Assembly (NCBI RefSeq): GCF_003254525.1
Contig: NZ_QFYS01000001.1
Location: forward strand, 372,001-436,000
Origin: Phenylobacterium kunshanense
GTDB lineage: Bacteria; Pseudomonadota; Alphaproteobacteria; Caulobacterales; Caulobacteraceae
Length of the DNA stretch: 64,000 bases
Reading direction: 5' to 3'
Notes under the pieces: generated by a model
What the model was told of the DNA's origin: nothing
The model's database searches: none
What the model saw: the letters and a program-made list of their open reading frames with translations, nothing else
Made by a program: the position numbers and the translations under genes
Shown: positions 23,377-30,636 of the stretch, piece after piece
Numbering within the stretch: position 1 is the first letter of the stretch
How the letters are laid out: every line of letters starts with the position of its first letter

Positions 23377-23987
23377 TCACGGTCGCGACCCTGCTCTGGA
23401 CGCCGAACGGCCGGAGCCTGCCGTTCTCGCGCATGTACGACGAAAGCTGGGTGGCGAAGCTGCTGAACGGCTTCGCCCGCAACCTCTCGCACGAGTTCCG
23501 CTTCGTCCTTTTCACCGACCGCGAACGCGATCTGCCGGGCTGCATCGAGCAGCGCCGCATCAGCGCGGACCGGCCGGACTACTCGACCTGCATCGAGCCC
23601 TTTGGCTTGGGCGTGCCGATGATCCTTTGTGGGCTGGATACGGTCGTCACGGGCGACTGCGACGCCTTGGCGGCCTCGTGCTTTACCCGCAAGACGATCG
23701 GTCTCCCGCGCGATCCTTACGCGCCGCACCGGGCGTGCAACGGTGTCTGTCTCGTGCCGGCCGGCTTCGAGAGCGTCGCGAACCTGCATCGCGGCGAGAA
23801 CGACATGGAGTGGGTGCGGAAGTTCCCGCACAGCTTCATCGACGATGAGTTTCCTGGCGAGGTTTTGAGTTACAAGGGAGACGTCGAGGGGAAGTGTCTA
23901 GGTAGCGCCAAGGTGGTGTACTTTCACGGGCGGAAAAAGCCCCATGAATTGTCACATTTATCTTGGATAAAGGAGCACTGGCGCTAG
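23373..23987 (+). CDS. Glycosyltransferase-like protein with a replaced C-terminus
   Basis: 204 aa. The N-terminal Rossmann-like part (VATLLWTPNGRSLPFSRMYD, FRFVLFTDRERDL) and MILCGLDTVVTGDCD, a DxD-like motif, suggest a GT-A glycosyltransferase. The end YFHGRKKPHELSHLSWIKEH is re-encoded, diverged, at 24656-24718 beyond the HNH gene, and the bases from about 23,935 are more AT-rich than the rest of the gene. I infer that the present 3' end arrived with the HNH insertion. GTG start overlapping the previous stop. Confidence 0.65.
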   Translation: MITVATLLWTPNGRSLPFSRMYDESWVAKLLNGFARNLSHEFRFVLFTDRERDLPGCIEQRRISADRPDYSTCIEPFGLGVPMILCGLDTVVTGDCDALAASCFTRKTIGLPRDPYAPHRACNGVCLVPAGFESVANLHRGENDMEWVRKFPHSFIDDEFPGEVLSYKGDVEGKCLGSAKVVYFHGRKKPHELSHLSWIKEHWR

Positions 23988-23994
23988 AATAGAC

Positions 23995-24029
23995 GAGCCC
24001 GCCGGACGTTGGCGCGTCGCGACGGGCTC
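23995..24029. repeat. Inverted repeat upstream of the inserted HNH gene
   Basis: GAGCCCG (23995-24001) pairs with CGGGCTC (24023-24029), with an inner GACG/CGTC pair. No T-run follows. It lies between the glycosyltransferase stop and the HNH start and may be a weak terminator or a structural part of the inserted element. Confidence 0.45.
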
Positions 24030-24056
24030 TAACCGAAACGACCGTTGGAGGGTCGA

Positions 24057-24653
24057 GTGGCTGAACCCAAACTATGCAGTGTTATCGGCTGTGTGAAGCC
24101 GCATCTGGCGCGCGGCTGGTGTAGAGCCCACTACCTGCGCTGGTGGAAGCGCGGGGATCCTGAGTGGGCATTGGATACACGAAACGCGCCGCTGCGCTGG
24201 CTGCGGGAGCACCTTGACTGGCAATCGGACGATTGTCTGATCTGGCCCTTCGGTCGGACCGGCATGGGGTACGGGGCGGTCTACCCGAAAGGTGATCGCC
24301 AGCAGATGGCGCACCGATGGGTCTGCGAGCAAGTTCACGGTCCACAGCCCGCAGATCGCCCCTGGGTCGCGCACTCGTGCGGCAACGGCCACAAGGGCTG
24401 CGTCAATCCGCGTCACCTGCGATGGGCGACCCCAAAGGAGAACGGGGAAGACCGTTGTGCCCATGGAAACGCCCCGCGCGGTGAAGCCCACCGGGGCGCC
24501 CGCCTGACAGAGTCCGAGGTTCGGCAAATCCGAAGGCTCGCCGGGACGCTCAGTTTGCGGCAGGTCGCCAAGCAATTCGGCGTCACCAGCGGCGCGGTGA
24601 GCGCAATACGGAGCGGCCGAACATGGTCATGGTTGAGGGATGGGCCGGAATAG
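24057..24653 (+). CDS. HNH homing-type endonuclease, 198 aa
   Basis: GTG start five bases after GGAGG. The N-terminal Cys/His cluster (CSVIGC, WCRAHYLRWW) is a zinc motif of this family. The HNH core is MAHRWVCEQVHGPQP, VAHSCGNGHKGCVNPRHLRW and TPKENGEDRCAHG. The C-terminal LSLRQVAKQFGVTSGAVSAI is a helix-turn-helix for site recognition. It interrupts a once-continuous glycosyltransferase/partner gene pair and leaves the original 3' end downstream, which is how free-standing homing endonucleases sit. Confidence 0.8.
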   Translation: MAEPKLCSVIGCVKPHLARGWCRAHYLRWWKRGDPEWALDTRNAPLRWLREHLDWQSDDCLIWPFGRTGMGYGAVYPKGDRQQMAHRWVCEQVHGPQPADRPWVAHSCGNGHKGCVNPRHLRWATPKENGEDRCAHGNAPRGEAHRGARLTESEVRQIRRLAGTLSLRQVAKQFGVTSGAVSAIRSGRTWSWLRDGPE

Positions 24654-24655
24654 CC

Positions 24656-24718
24656 CACGGGCGCGAGAAGCCCCATGAACTGCCGCCGGGACACCCGATC
24701 CTGGCGCACTGGATTTGA
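24656..24718 (+). pseudogene. Orphaned original 3' end of the glycosyltransferase gene
   Basis: In one frame the bases encode HGREKPHELPPGHPILAHWI and a TGA, homologous to the HGRKKPHEL end of the upstream glycosyltransferase. The TGA overlaps a TTG start of the next gene (TTGA), so the two genes were once translationally coupled. The HNH gene separates this fragment from its parent. Confidence 0.7.
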
Positions 24719-25260
24719 CGTCGGCCCTGGTCCTGGGCGGGGCTGCGACCGTCTGGGATGACGTGAAGGCGGCCCTGGAACTGGGCGAGTTCTCCGGCGT
24801 GGTCGCGGCGAACGACGTGGGCGCAGAGTGGCCGGGCCATCTCGACGCCTGGGTCAGCCTGCACGCCGACAAGTTCAAGCTCTGGGCGCAGAGGCGGGCC
24901 AAGCGGGGATTCGCCCCCGCCGCCGCGGTATTCGCTCACGAGAACCGGAAGGGAACAGCCCCGGGCGTCACCCACGCCACGGAGTGGAAGTTCCCGGGGC
25001 AGCGGGAGACCGGATCCTCGGGCCTGTTCGCCCTCAAGGTGGCGCTGGTCGACCTCGGCTTCGATAAGGCCGTGCTTTGCGGTGTGCCGATGTCGGTCGA
25101 CGGGGCGCACTTCTTCGACACGCGACCCTGGCGGGCGGCGATGAGCCACCGGCAGGGCTGGAGCGAGGCGCTCCCGCACATCAGACACAAGGCCCGCTCC
25201 ATGGGCGGGTTCACGGCTGACCTCCTAGGCCGGCCGACGACGGAATGGCTGGGCGGCTGA
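24715..25260 (+). CDS. Putative Rossmann-fold glycan enzyme (DUF115-like), 181 aa
   Basis: A TTG start overlaps the remnant stop. The sequence begins with a Gly-rich nucleotide-type loop (SALVLGGAATVWDDVKAALE), continues VVAANDVGAEWPGHLDAWVS and ends with SGLFALKVALVDLGFDKAVL, GVPM and an acidic segment. This resembles DUF115/MptE-like and sialyltransferase-like proteins that modify surface glycans. I cannot assign a substrate. It forms a unit with the acyltransferase and glycosyltransferase. Confidence 0.5.
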   Translation: MTSALVLGGAATVWDDVKAALELGEFSGVVAANDVGAEWPGHLDAWVSLHADKFKLWAQRRAKRGFAPAAAVFAHENRKGTAPGVTHATEWKFPGQRETGSSGLFALKVALVDLGFDKAVLCGVPMSVDGAHFFDTRPWRAAMSHRQGWSEALPHIRHKARSMGGFTADLLGRPTTEWLGG

Positions 25261-25342
25261 CCGCCTGACCATGGCTGCACAGGGGACCTGTGCGGCCACT
25301 TCAACGGGCGGGACGCCCACCAATTCCGGGATGGAATGATCT

Positions 25343-26101
25343 ATGGCCCTGAAAGCCGTGCTGACCTCGCTCGACGCCGCGCCCGAACCGCTGCGTGAGC
25401 ACTACGCCGAGAAGGACGGGAAGTTCTATCTCTCGGTCGACGCCGTTGACGGTTACGCCCTGGAGGACGTGACCGGCCTCAAGTCCGCCCTGGGCGCCGA
25501 GCGCACCAAGCGCGAACAGCTTGAGGCCTCCGTCGTCAAGTTCAAGGATCTGGACCCCGACAAGGCCCGCGCGGCCCTGACGGAACTCGAGGAGCTGAAG
25601 AAGATCGACCCCTCCAAGGAGGCGGACAAGATCGCCAACAGCAAGTTCGAGGCCGCCAAGGCGCAGCTTCTGGAGAAGCACGGCGAGGAGATCGGCGCAC
25701 GCGAGGAGCGCATCGGAAAGCTCACCGGCGCCGTGGACAAGCTGGTCCGCCAGGCCGCCGCGACCTCGGCCATCGCCGAGGCCAAGGGCTCCATCGAACT
25801 CCTGCTCCCGCACGTGCTCTCCAGCACGCGGGTCAAGGAGACCGAGGACGGCGACTTCGTGGTCGAAGTGGTCGACGCCAAGGGCAATGTCCGCATCGGC
25901 GACGCCAAGGGCTCCCCGATGGACCTCAAGGGCCTCATCTCCGAGATGCGGGCCTCCGACACCTACGCTCGCGCCTTCGATGGCGACGGCCATTCCGGTA
26001 CCGGAAAGGAGGCCGACAAGGGCGACGGCGGCGGCGGTGGGGGTGGCGGCACTGACCGCGCCTCCCACTACGCCAAGAAGTTCAACCTGCCGATCAACTA
26101 G
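25343..26101 (+). CDS. Capsid scaffolding protein
   Basis: Charged, highly helical protein of 252 aa with a coiled-coil middle (GAERTKREQLEASVVKFKDL, AALTELEELKKIDPSKEADK) and a Gly-rich linker (about residues 231-239) before a basic C-terminal RASHYAKKFNLPIN, the capsid-binding end. This is the layout of scaffolding proteins such as GP20, and the major capsid gene follows. Confidence 0.75.
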   Translation: MALKAVLTSLDAAPEPLREHYAEKDGKFYLSVDAVDGYALEDVTGLKSALGAERTKREQLEASVVKFKDLDPDKARAALTELEELKKIDPSKEADKIANSKFEAAKAQLLEKHGEEIGAREERIGKLTGAVDKLVRQAAATSAIAEAKGSIELLLPHVLSSTRVKETEDGDFVVEVVDAKGNVRIGDAKGSPMDLKGLISEMRASDTYARAFDGDGHSGTGKEADKGDGGGGGGGGTDRASHYAKKFNLPIN

Positions 26102-26122
26102 GCCGGCAAAGGACTGAAGGCC

Positions 26123-26192
26123 TGGTTTCTCGGGATGAGGGCCAGCCGATCAACCGTCGGGCGGGATGCCCGGCAAAAACCCCGAGAAACCA
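26123..26192 (+). repeat. Long inverted repeat in the leader of the major capsid gene
   Basis: A perfect 12-bp stem (TGGTTTCTCGGG at 26123-26134 with CCCGAGAAACCA at 26181-26192) encloses 46 nt that can fold further (GC-rich GGGCGGGATGCCCGGC). It is only about 25 nt before the capsid start, so it may be an RNase processing site, a stability element or a translation control for the most abundant virion protein. Confidence 0.55.
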
Positions 26193-26216
26193 ACCCCTTA
26201 AGCAAAGGAGCGCCAG

Positions 26217-27203
26217 ATGGCCCTCTCGAATATGCAGGTCTTCAACCAATACTACCAGCCCGCCATCATCGAAGAGCTTTCGCAGATGGTGGACAAGTTC
26301 AACGAAGCCTCCCGCGGCGCGATCCAGCTCACCACGGACGGCTTCGACGGCGACTTCCTCCAGCGTTCGTTCTTCTCGGCGCTTCACTCGGCCAAGCGCC
26401 GCGTGGACCGCTACGCCTCCAACGGCACGGTCTCCTCGACCTCTCTGGCGCAGGTGAAGGAGAGCGCGGTGAAGGTGGCCGGCGGCTTCGGCCCGATCCT
26501 CTTCGAGCCCGGTCAGATGACCTGGCTGCAGAAGCCGACCGGCGAAGCCATCGCGCATATCTCGAAGAACTTCGCCGAGGCGATGATGCAGGACCAGCTC
26601 AACACGGCCATCGCGGCCCTGGTGGCGGCCCTGTCGGTGTCGAGCGACAGCAAGTATGACGGCATCGCGGACGTGTCCCCGAACGTCGGCATCAGCCAGT
26701 CGACGCTCAACAAGTCGCACGCCAAGTTCGGCGACGCCTCCGCTTCGCTGGTCTGCCAGATCATGACGGGCTCGGTGGCGCACAAGCTGATCGGCCAGGC
26801 TCTGACCAACTCGGGCAGCCTGTTCACGGCCGGCAACGTGACCGTGCTGGACATCCTCGGCAAGGCCGTGGTCGTCACCGACGCCCCGGCGCTCTACGAG
26901 GACGCCTCGCCGCTGGACAAGGAGAAGGTGCTCTCGCTCACCGAGGGCGCCGCGGTCGTGTTCGATGGCGGCGACATGATCGCCAACATCGAGACCTCGA
27001 ACGGTAAGAGCCGCATCGAGACCACCTTCCAGGCGGACTACACCTTCGGCCTCGCGCTGAAGGGTTACACCTGGGACACGGCCAGCGGCGGCAAGTCGCC
27101 GACCGACGCCGAACTGGCGACCGGCTCGAACTGGGACCGCACGGTGACGTCGGTCAAGCACAGCGCGGGCGTGATCGCCATCGGCGACGCCACGGTCGCC
27201 TAA
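26217..27203 (+). CDS. Major capsid protein
   Basis: 328 aa, abundant-protein character, strong AAAGGAG Shine-Dalgarno. Directly follows the scaffold. Starts MALSNMQVFNQYYQPAIIEE and contains a long N-terminal helix-like region and a beta-rich C-terminal half, consistent with an HK97-fold shell protein. No protease gene of the usual head type is found nearby, but an Ntn-hydrolase-like gene lies 0.6 kb downstream. Family assignment is by position and general pattern. Confidence 0.75.
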   Translation: MALSNMQVFNQYYQPAIIEELSQMVDKFNEASRGAIQLTTDGFDGDFLQRSFFSALHSAKRRVDRYASNGTVSSTSLAQVKESAVKVAGGFGPILFEPGQMTWLQKPTGEAIAHISKNFAEAMMQDQLNTAIAALVAALSVSSDSKYDGIADVSPNVGISQSTLNKSHAKFGDASASLVCQIMTGSVAHKLIGQALTNSGSLFTAGNVTVLDILGKAVVVTDAPALYEDASPLDKEKVLSLTEGAAVVFDGGDMIANIETSNGKSRIETTFQADYTFGLALKGYTWDTASGGKSPTDAELATGSNWDRTVTSVKHSAGVIAIGDATVA

Positions 27204-27251
27204 GACGGAACGGGGGCGGCTTCGGTCGCCCCCTGACCCGTGGGGAAGCAC

Positions 27252-27806
27252 ATGAGCAAGATCGAACTGATCTACAGCCAGCAGAGCGGCGACTTCATCA
27301 AGGGTCGCGCGTACAGCAACCCGCGGTTCTTCACGACGCCGCGGACGGACGTCTCCAAGGTGTTCCTGGTGGGCGAGTGGCCGAACATCCGGGCTGCCTA
27401 CGAGGCACAGGGCGTGCCCGTCGAGCAGATCGACGAAGGCAAGGCCGTGGCTGCCGAGCCGGTGGAGCGCCGGGCGCCGGCCGACCTGACCCCGGCGGCT
27501 CCTGCGCCGCAACGTGGCGAGATCCACATCCCCGACGACTGGCGCGACTTGCCGTACCGCGGCGGGGCCGACGTCCTGACCCTGCGCCAACTGGCCGCGC
27601 TGGTCAGCGATGAGCCGGTGATCAACAAGGCCCAGGCCGTCGCCGCGGTCGAGGCCGAACTTCGCCGCCGGCACGCCGATGAGGAAGGCCCGAACGGCCT
27701 GACCCGTCGCGAGATGAACGCCGACCTCGAAGCCGCCGGCATCGAGCCGGACCCGACGCTTTCCATCGAAGAACTGGCCGATCTGGCCGGCATGGCGAAG
27801 GAGTAG
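27252..27806 (+). CDS. Hypothetical head-region protein, 184 aa
   Basis: I start at MSKIELIYSQQSGDF (27252). Beta-rich first 60 residues, then an Ala/Pro/Arg linker and a helical end (LTRREMNADLEAAGIEPDPT) that looks like a HeH/LEM-type mini-domain. Between capsid and Ntn-hydrolase-like genes. Possibly a head decoration or connector protein. Confidence 0.55.
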   Translation: MSKIELIYSQQSGDFIKGRAYSNPRFFTTPRTDVSKVFLVGEWPNIRAAYEAQGVPVEQIDEGKAVAAEPVERRAPADLTPAAPAPQRGEIHIPDDWRDLPYRGGADVLTLRQLAALVSDEPVINKAQAVAAVEAELRRRHADEEGPNGLTRREMNADLEAAGIEPDPTLSIEELADLAGMAKE

Positions 27807-27813
27807 GGCGGGC

Positions 27814-28257
27814 GTGACCACAATCGCCTATCGGGATGGGGTGTTGGCGTCCGACAGCCGGGCCTACAGCGGCGACAAGACGCCGATCGGGTCAAAGCAG
27901 AAAATCCACCGGCTAGCCGATGGCACGCTACTAGGTGTCAGCACGGCCAGCATAGGCGGCGACGCCCTCGTACGCCGATGGGTCGAGGCGGGTTGCCCGG
28001 CGGCGAGAAACGACGACCTGAAGCCCGATAGCTTCACTGCGCTGATGGTGCGGGCGAACGGTGACGTGTTCTACGCCAACAACAACCTCGAATGGACTGG
28101 CCCGCTCGATGTACCGTTCATCGCGGCCGGAAGCGGGGAGCACTATGCTCTCGGCGCCATGGCTATGGGTGCATCGGCCGAGCGGGCGGTCGAGGTGGCC
28201 TGTGAACTAGACGTGTGGTCGGCGCATCCGATCCGCACCCTGCGGCTTGAGGGCTGA
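27814..28257 (+). CDS. HslV/proteasome-like Ntn-hydrolase
   Basis: GTG start; the protein begins M-TTIAYRDGVLASDSRAYSG, the N-terminal nucleophile pattern of proteasome beta and HslV subunits, where Met removal exposes the catalytic Thr. Further family-like features are the KIHRLADGTLLGVSTASIGG strand-helix and PFIAAGSGEHYALGAMAMGA. At 147 aa it is shorter than HslV. Its position among head genes suggests processing of a virion protein, but the substrate is unknown. The catalytic Lys usually near residue 33 is a candidate at KQKI (residues 30-33). Confidence 0.7.
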   Translation: MTTIAYRDGVLASDSRAYSGDKTPIGSKQKIHRLADGTLLGVSTASIGGDALVRRWVEAGCPAARNDDLKPDSFTALMVRANGDVFYANNNLEWTGPLDVPFIAAGSGEHYALGAMAMGASAERAVEVACELDVWSAHPIRTLRLEG

Positions 28258-28260
28258 CGC

Positions 28261-28794
28261 ATGACGCTCACGGTAGAGGACGGAACGGGCCTCGCTGCGG
28301 CCGACGCCTTCGTGAGCGTCTCGGACTGCGACATCTTCTGCACCAGCCACGGCCTGACGGACTGGACCGACGCCACGTCGGACCCTGACGCAGATGAGGC
28401 TGCCATCCGCCGGGCGACGGCGTGGCTGTCGACGGCGTTTCGCTGGAGCGGGACCAAGCTCAACGGCCGATCGCAGGCCCTGGCGTGGCCTCGCGAGGAC
28501 GCGACCGACGGCGAGGGTGACGACATCGCCTCTGACGAGGTTCCTGTCGAGATCGTCCAAGCGACCTGCATCGCGGCGGCCTACGAGCGCGCCAACCCTG
28601 GCGGCCTTGCCCCCTCGGTGACGATGACCGACCGCGTGAAGCGGGAGCGGGTCGGGTCGCTGGAAGTCGAATACGCCACGGCGGCGCAGACCCCGGAATC
28701 GGCCCGGCCGGTGCTGACACGGGTCATGGACCTGATCGGGGGCCTCACGGATGGGGCGAGCGCCTCCTACGTCGGGCGCGCGGTGCGCGGCTGA
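28261..28794 (+). CDS. DnaT-like head-tail connector protein
   Basis: 177 aa. The start MTLTVEDGTGLAAADAFVSV, the Trp-Thr region, the AAIRRATAWLSTAF helix and QALAWPREDA match the putative DnaT-like adaptor family found after capsid genes in siphoviruses. It likely forms the first connector ring under the portal. TGATG overlap with the next gene. Confidence 0.75.
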   Translation: MTLTVEDGTGLAAADAFVSVSDCDIFCTSHGLTDWTDATSDPDADEAAIRRATAWLSTAFRWSGTKLNGRSQALAWPREDATDGEGDDIASDEVPVEIVQATCIAAAYERANPGGLAPSVTMTDRVKRERVGSLEVEYATAAQTPESARPVLTRVMDLIGGLTDGASASYVGRAVRG

Positions 28795-29150
28795 TGCCGA
28801 CCTTCGACTACACCAAGAGCCGGGCAACTGCCGACCGCCTCATCGCGAAGTTCGGCCAGACGGGCGCCATCCGGCGGCCGACGGCAACGGGCCCGGACTA
28901 CAACCCGACCATCACCACGGCGGACCATTCGGCCACGTTCGCGGTGATGGAGTACGAGAGCAACGAGATCGATGGCTCCCGCATCCTGGCGACCGACAAG
29001 AAGGTTCTGCTGAAGGCAGGAAGCCTCGCCGTGACGCCAAACACGACGGACAAGCTGGTGGTCGGGGGCATCGAGCACAGCATCGTCCGGGTGGAGCCTC
29101 TGGCGCCGGGTGGCGTCGTGGTCATGTTCCAACTACAGTGCCGCCGGTGA
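28794..29150 (+). CDS. Head closure/stopper-type protein
   Basis: 118 aa, beta-rich (GAIRRPTATGPDYNPTITTA, RILATDKKVLLKAGSLAV). The pattern matches small head-tail joining proteins that seal the connector. Third connector gene in order; assignment is by position and fold pattern. Confidence 0.6.
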   Translation: MPTFDYTKSRATADRLIAKFGQTGAIRRPTATGPDYNPTITTADHSATFAVMEYESNEIDGSRILATDKKVLLKAGSLAVTPNTTDKLVVGGIEHSIVRVEPLAPGGVVVMFQLQCRR

Positions 29151-29359
29151 TCGAGCAGAACCCCCGCAAGGCCCTGCTGTTGGCCACGGCAGCCTGGACG
29201 CAGCTCCACGGACTGACGCAGGCCTATCAGGCGGCGGTCATGCGAGGGGACCAGCGCGGGGCCGAAGCCATTCGCCAACAGGCCCACGCCTTGCTCGACA
29301 GTAACCTCGACCTCAACGCCGAAGCCGCGACGATCACGCGGGCGATGCTGGGCGGCTGA
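29147..29359 (+). CDS. Hypothetical connector-region protein, 70 aa
   Basis: GTG start overlapping the previous stop. Helical protein with AAWTQLHGLTQAYQAAVMRG and an acidic C-terminal helix. Its end overlaps the 3' end of the reverse-strand cassette by 26 nt. Function unknown. Confidence 0.45.
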   Translation: MIEQNPRKALLLATAAWTQLHGLTQAYQAAVMRGDQRGAEAIRQQAHALLDSNLDLNAEAATITRAMLGG

Positions 29360-29573
29360 GGCTCAAGTTCTCCTGTTCCGCGGTAGATGAAAGGAAGGGG
29401 ATGTTCGGCGCCTCGCCGCGCAAGGCGTGATACGCGATCTGCACCTTGGCCGAGGAAATGATCTTCCCGGCTGTGTTGTTGATTTCGACCGCTTCGCGCG
29501 CCTCCATGGTTCCGTTCTTGAGACCATTGAAGACCTCAATGAGGTCATTGCGAATGTCAGCGATGGTGGTCAT
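29334..29573 (-). CDS. Small phage protein of the reverse cassette, 79 aa
   Basis: MTTIADIRNDLIEVFNGLKN, then EAREAVEINNTAGKIISSAK and IPFLSS is the form of a small protein family recurrent in proteobacterial prophages. Function unknown. Last of three reverse-strand genes, overlapping the upstream one by four bases and convergent with the connector gene. Confidence 0.6.
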   Translation of the reverse strand: MTTIADIRNDLIEVFNGLKNGTMEAREAVEINNTAGKIISSAKVQIAYHALRGEAPNIPFLSSTAEQENLSLSRPASPA

Positions 29574-30370
29574 CCAGATCTCCGTTTATTCAACTCTCTA
29601 GCGAGGTGATTTCGCGCCTCGGCGGCGGCCTTCACAGCTCGAACGCCCGATTGGATCCGCTCGACGGCGACGCGGCACTTGGCGCAACTTGGGTTGTTCG
29701 CGGCCTTGACAACCCAAGACAGCGTCGGACTGTCGCGGCGGCCCAACATGCTCAGGGGACTTGAAAGGAAAGAGCCGCGCAGATCGTCCGACGGTCCCCA
29801 TGTTCCGCAGCCACCGCAGGGCAAAACGCGGGTAAACGGTGCCGCCCAAGAGACGACCTTCATTTCGGGGGTGAACTGCCAGTATCGGACGTTGTCGCTG
29901 TATCGCGGCGGATAGAAGTGCCCATGCCGATGAAAGTAGACGCTGTCGCGCAAGCCCTTACGTAGCGAGAGGCGCTTTAGCGTGATCGGATGGGCAACAT
30001 CGTCCGTCCAGTCGACCCAACGAGGGCCAGCGGGGGCCACGAAACGACGATTGTCCCAGGGGCGGGGCGAGACCCCCGCTATCCACCGACGGCGCGTTTC
30101 ATCCTTTCGCCAGTTCAAATCGGCATAGCGCTCCCATTCTAGGGGTGTTGCGAGATCGAATTGGCGCCGTGCCTCAGTTTCACGGGGGGATAGAAGTGGC
30201 AACGAGGGAGTCGGGGGAAGCTTCGGTAAGAGGGACAGGCGATAGCGCTCGGCCTCGTCCCGCGTGTCGAATACGCGCCGAGCATTTTGCGTCCAGCGAC
30301 CAGCCACGGCCCATCTGCCGCGGGGACGCGGTCGCACTACGTACTCGGTCGGGTCAATCTTGGCGCTCAA
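29570..30370 (-). CDS. Zinc-finger-type protein of unknown function, 266 aa
   Basis: An Arg/Pro-rich N-terminal half, then a domain bracketed by two cysteine pairs (CGGCG near residue 193 and CAKC near residue 236), consistent with a zinc-binding fold. The C-terminus is basic and helical. No family recognised. Middle gene of the reverse cassette, likely expressed from the lysogen. Confidence 0.5.
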   Translation of the reverse strand: MSAKIDPTEYVVRPRPRGRWAVAGRWTQNARRVFDTRDEAERYRLSLLPKLPPTPSLPLLSPRETEARRQFDLATPLEWERYADLNWRKDETRRRWIAGVSPRPWDNRRFVAPAGPRWVDWTDDVAHPITLKRLSLRKGLRDSVYFHRHGHFYPPRYSDNVRYWQFTPEMKVVSWAAPFTRVLPCGGCGTWGPSDDLRGSFLSSPLSMLGRRDSPTLSWVVKAANNPSCAKCRVAVERIQSGVRAVKAAAEARNHLARELNKRRSG

Positions 30371-30582
30371 GACCCCGCCCCGCTCGCTTGCCTACGACCG
30401 TTCAACCACGCGTCGACGGCGGACTGGTCCCAGACGCGCGTATTCGCTGACAGGTAGAAGCCTGCTGGAAAACCTTCGCGGTCAACCAGCCGCTTCAACT
30501 GGGGCCAGCTTTTCACGATACCGGCGGCCTTCAGGTCGGCAAATCGCAGGAGCCGTGAGATTGATTGAGAGTCTGTCGGCAT
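30367..30582 (-). CDS. AlpA-like excisionase/regulator, 71 aa
   Basis: The sequence FADLKAAGIVKSWPQLKRLV then FPAGFYLSANTRVWDQSAVD and AWL is a MerR-type winged helix as in AlpA and prophage helix-turn-helix regulators. First gene of the cassette, so it may control it. ATG lies at the expected transcript start (see the promoter), so it may be leaderless. Confidence 0.65.
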   Translation of the reverse strand: MPTDSQSISRLLRFADLKAAGIVKSWPQLKRLVDREGFPAGFYLSANTRVWDQSAVDAWLNGRRQASGAGS

Positions 30583-30588
30583 TAGCGG

Positions 30589-30618
30589 AATTTAGCTTAG
30601 AGGTAGGCCGTAAGTCAA
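30589..30618 (-). promoter_or_regulatory. Promoter of the reverse-strand cassette
   Basis: On the minus strand TTGACT (30618-30613), an 18-nt spacer and TAAATT (30594-30589). Start at about 30582 would be the A of the AlpA-like ATG, implying a leaderless mRNA. The segment is AT-richer than its surroundings. Confidence 0.5.
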
Positions 30619-30636
30619 TGGGTCGAGGCGGCTGAA

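Noticed and set aside
23987..24655. A group I/II intron carrying the HNH gene
   Set aside because: Removing the segment would join two copies of the HGR-KPHEL end rather than restore one, and the upstream copy has its own stop. A replaced 3' end fits better, though no RNA data exist.
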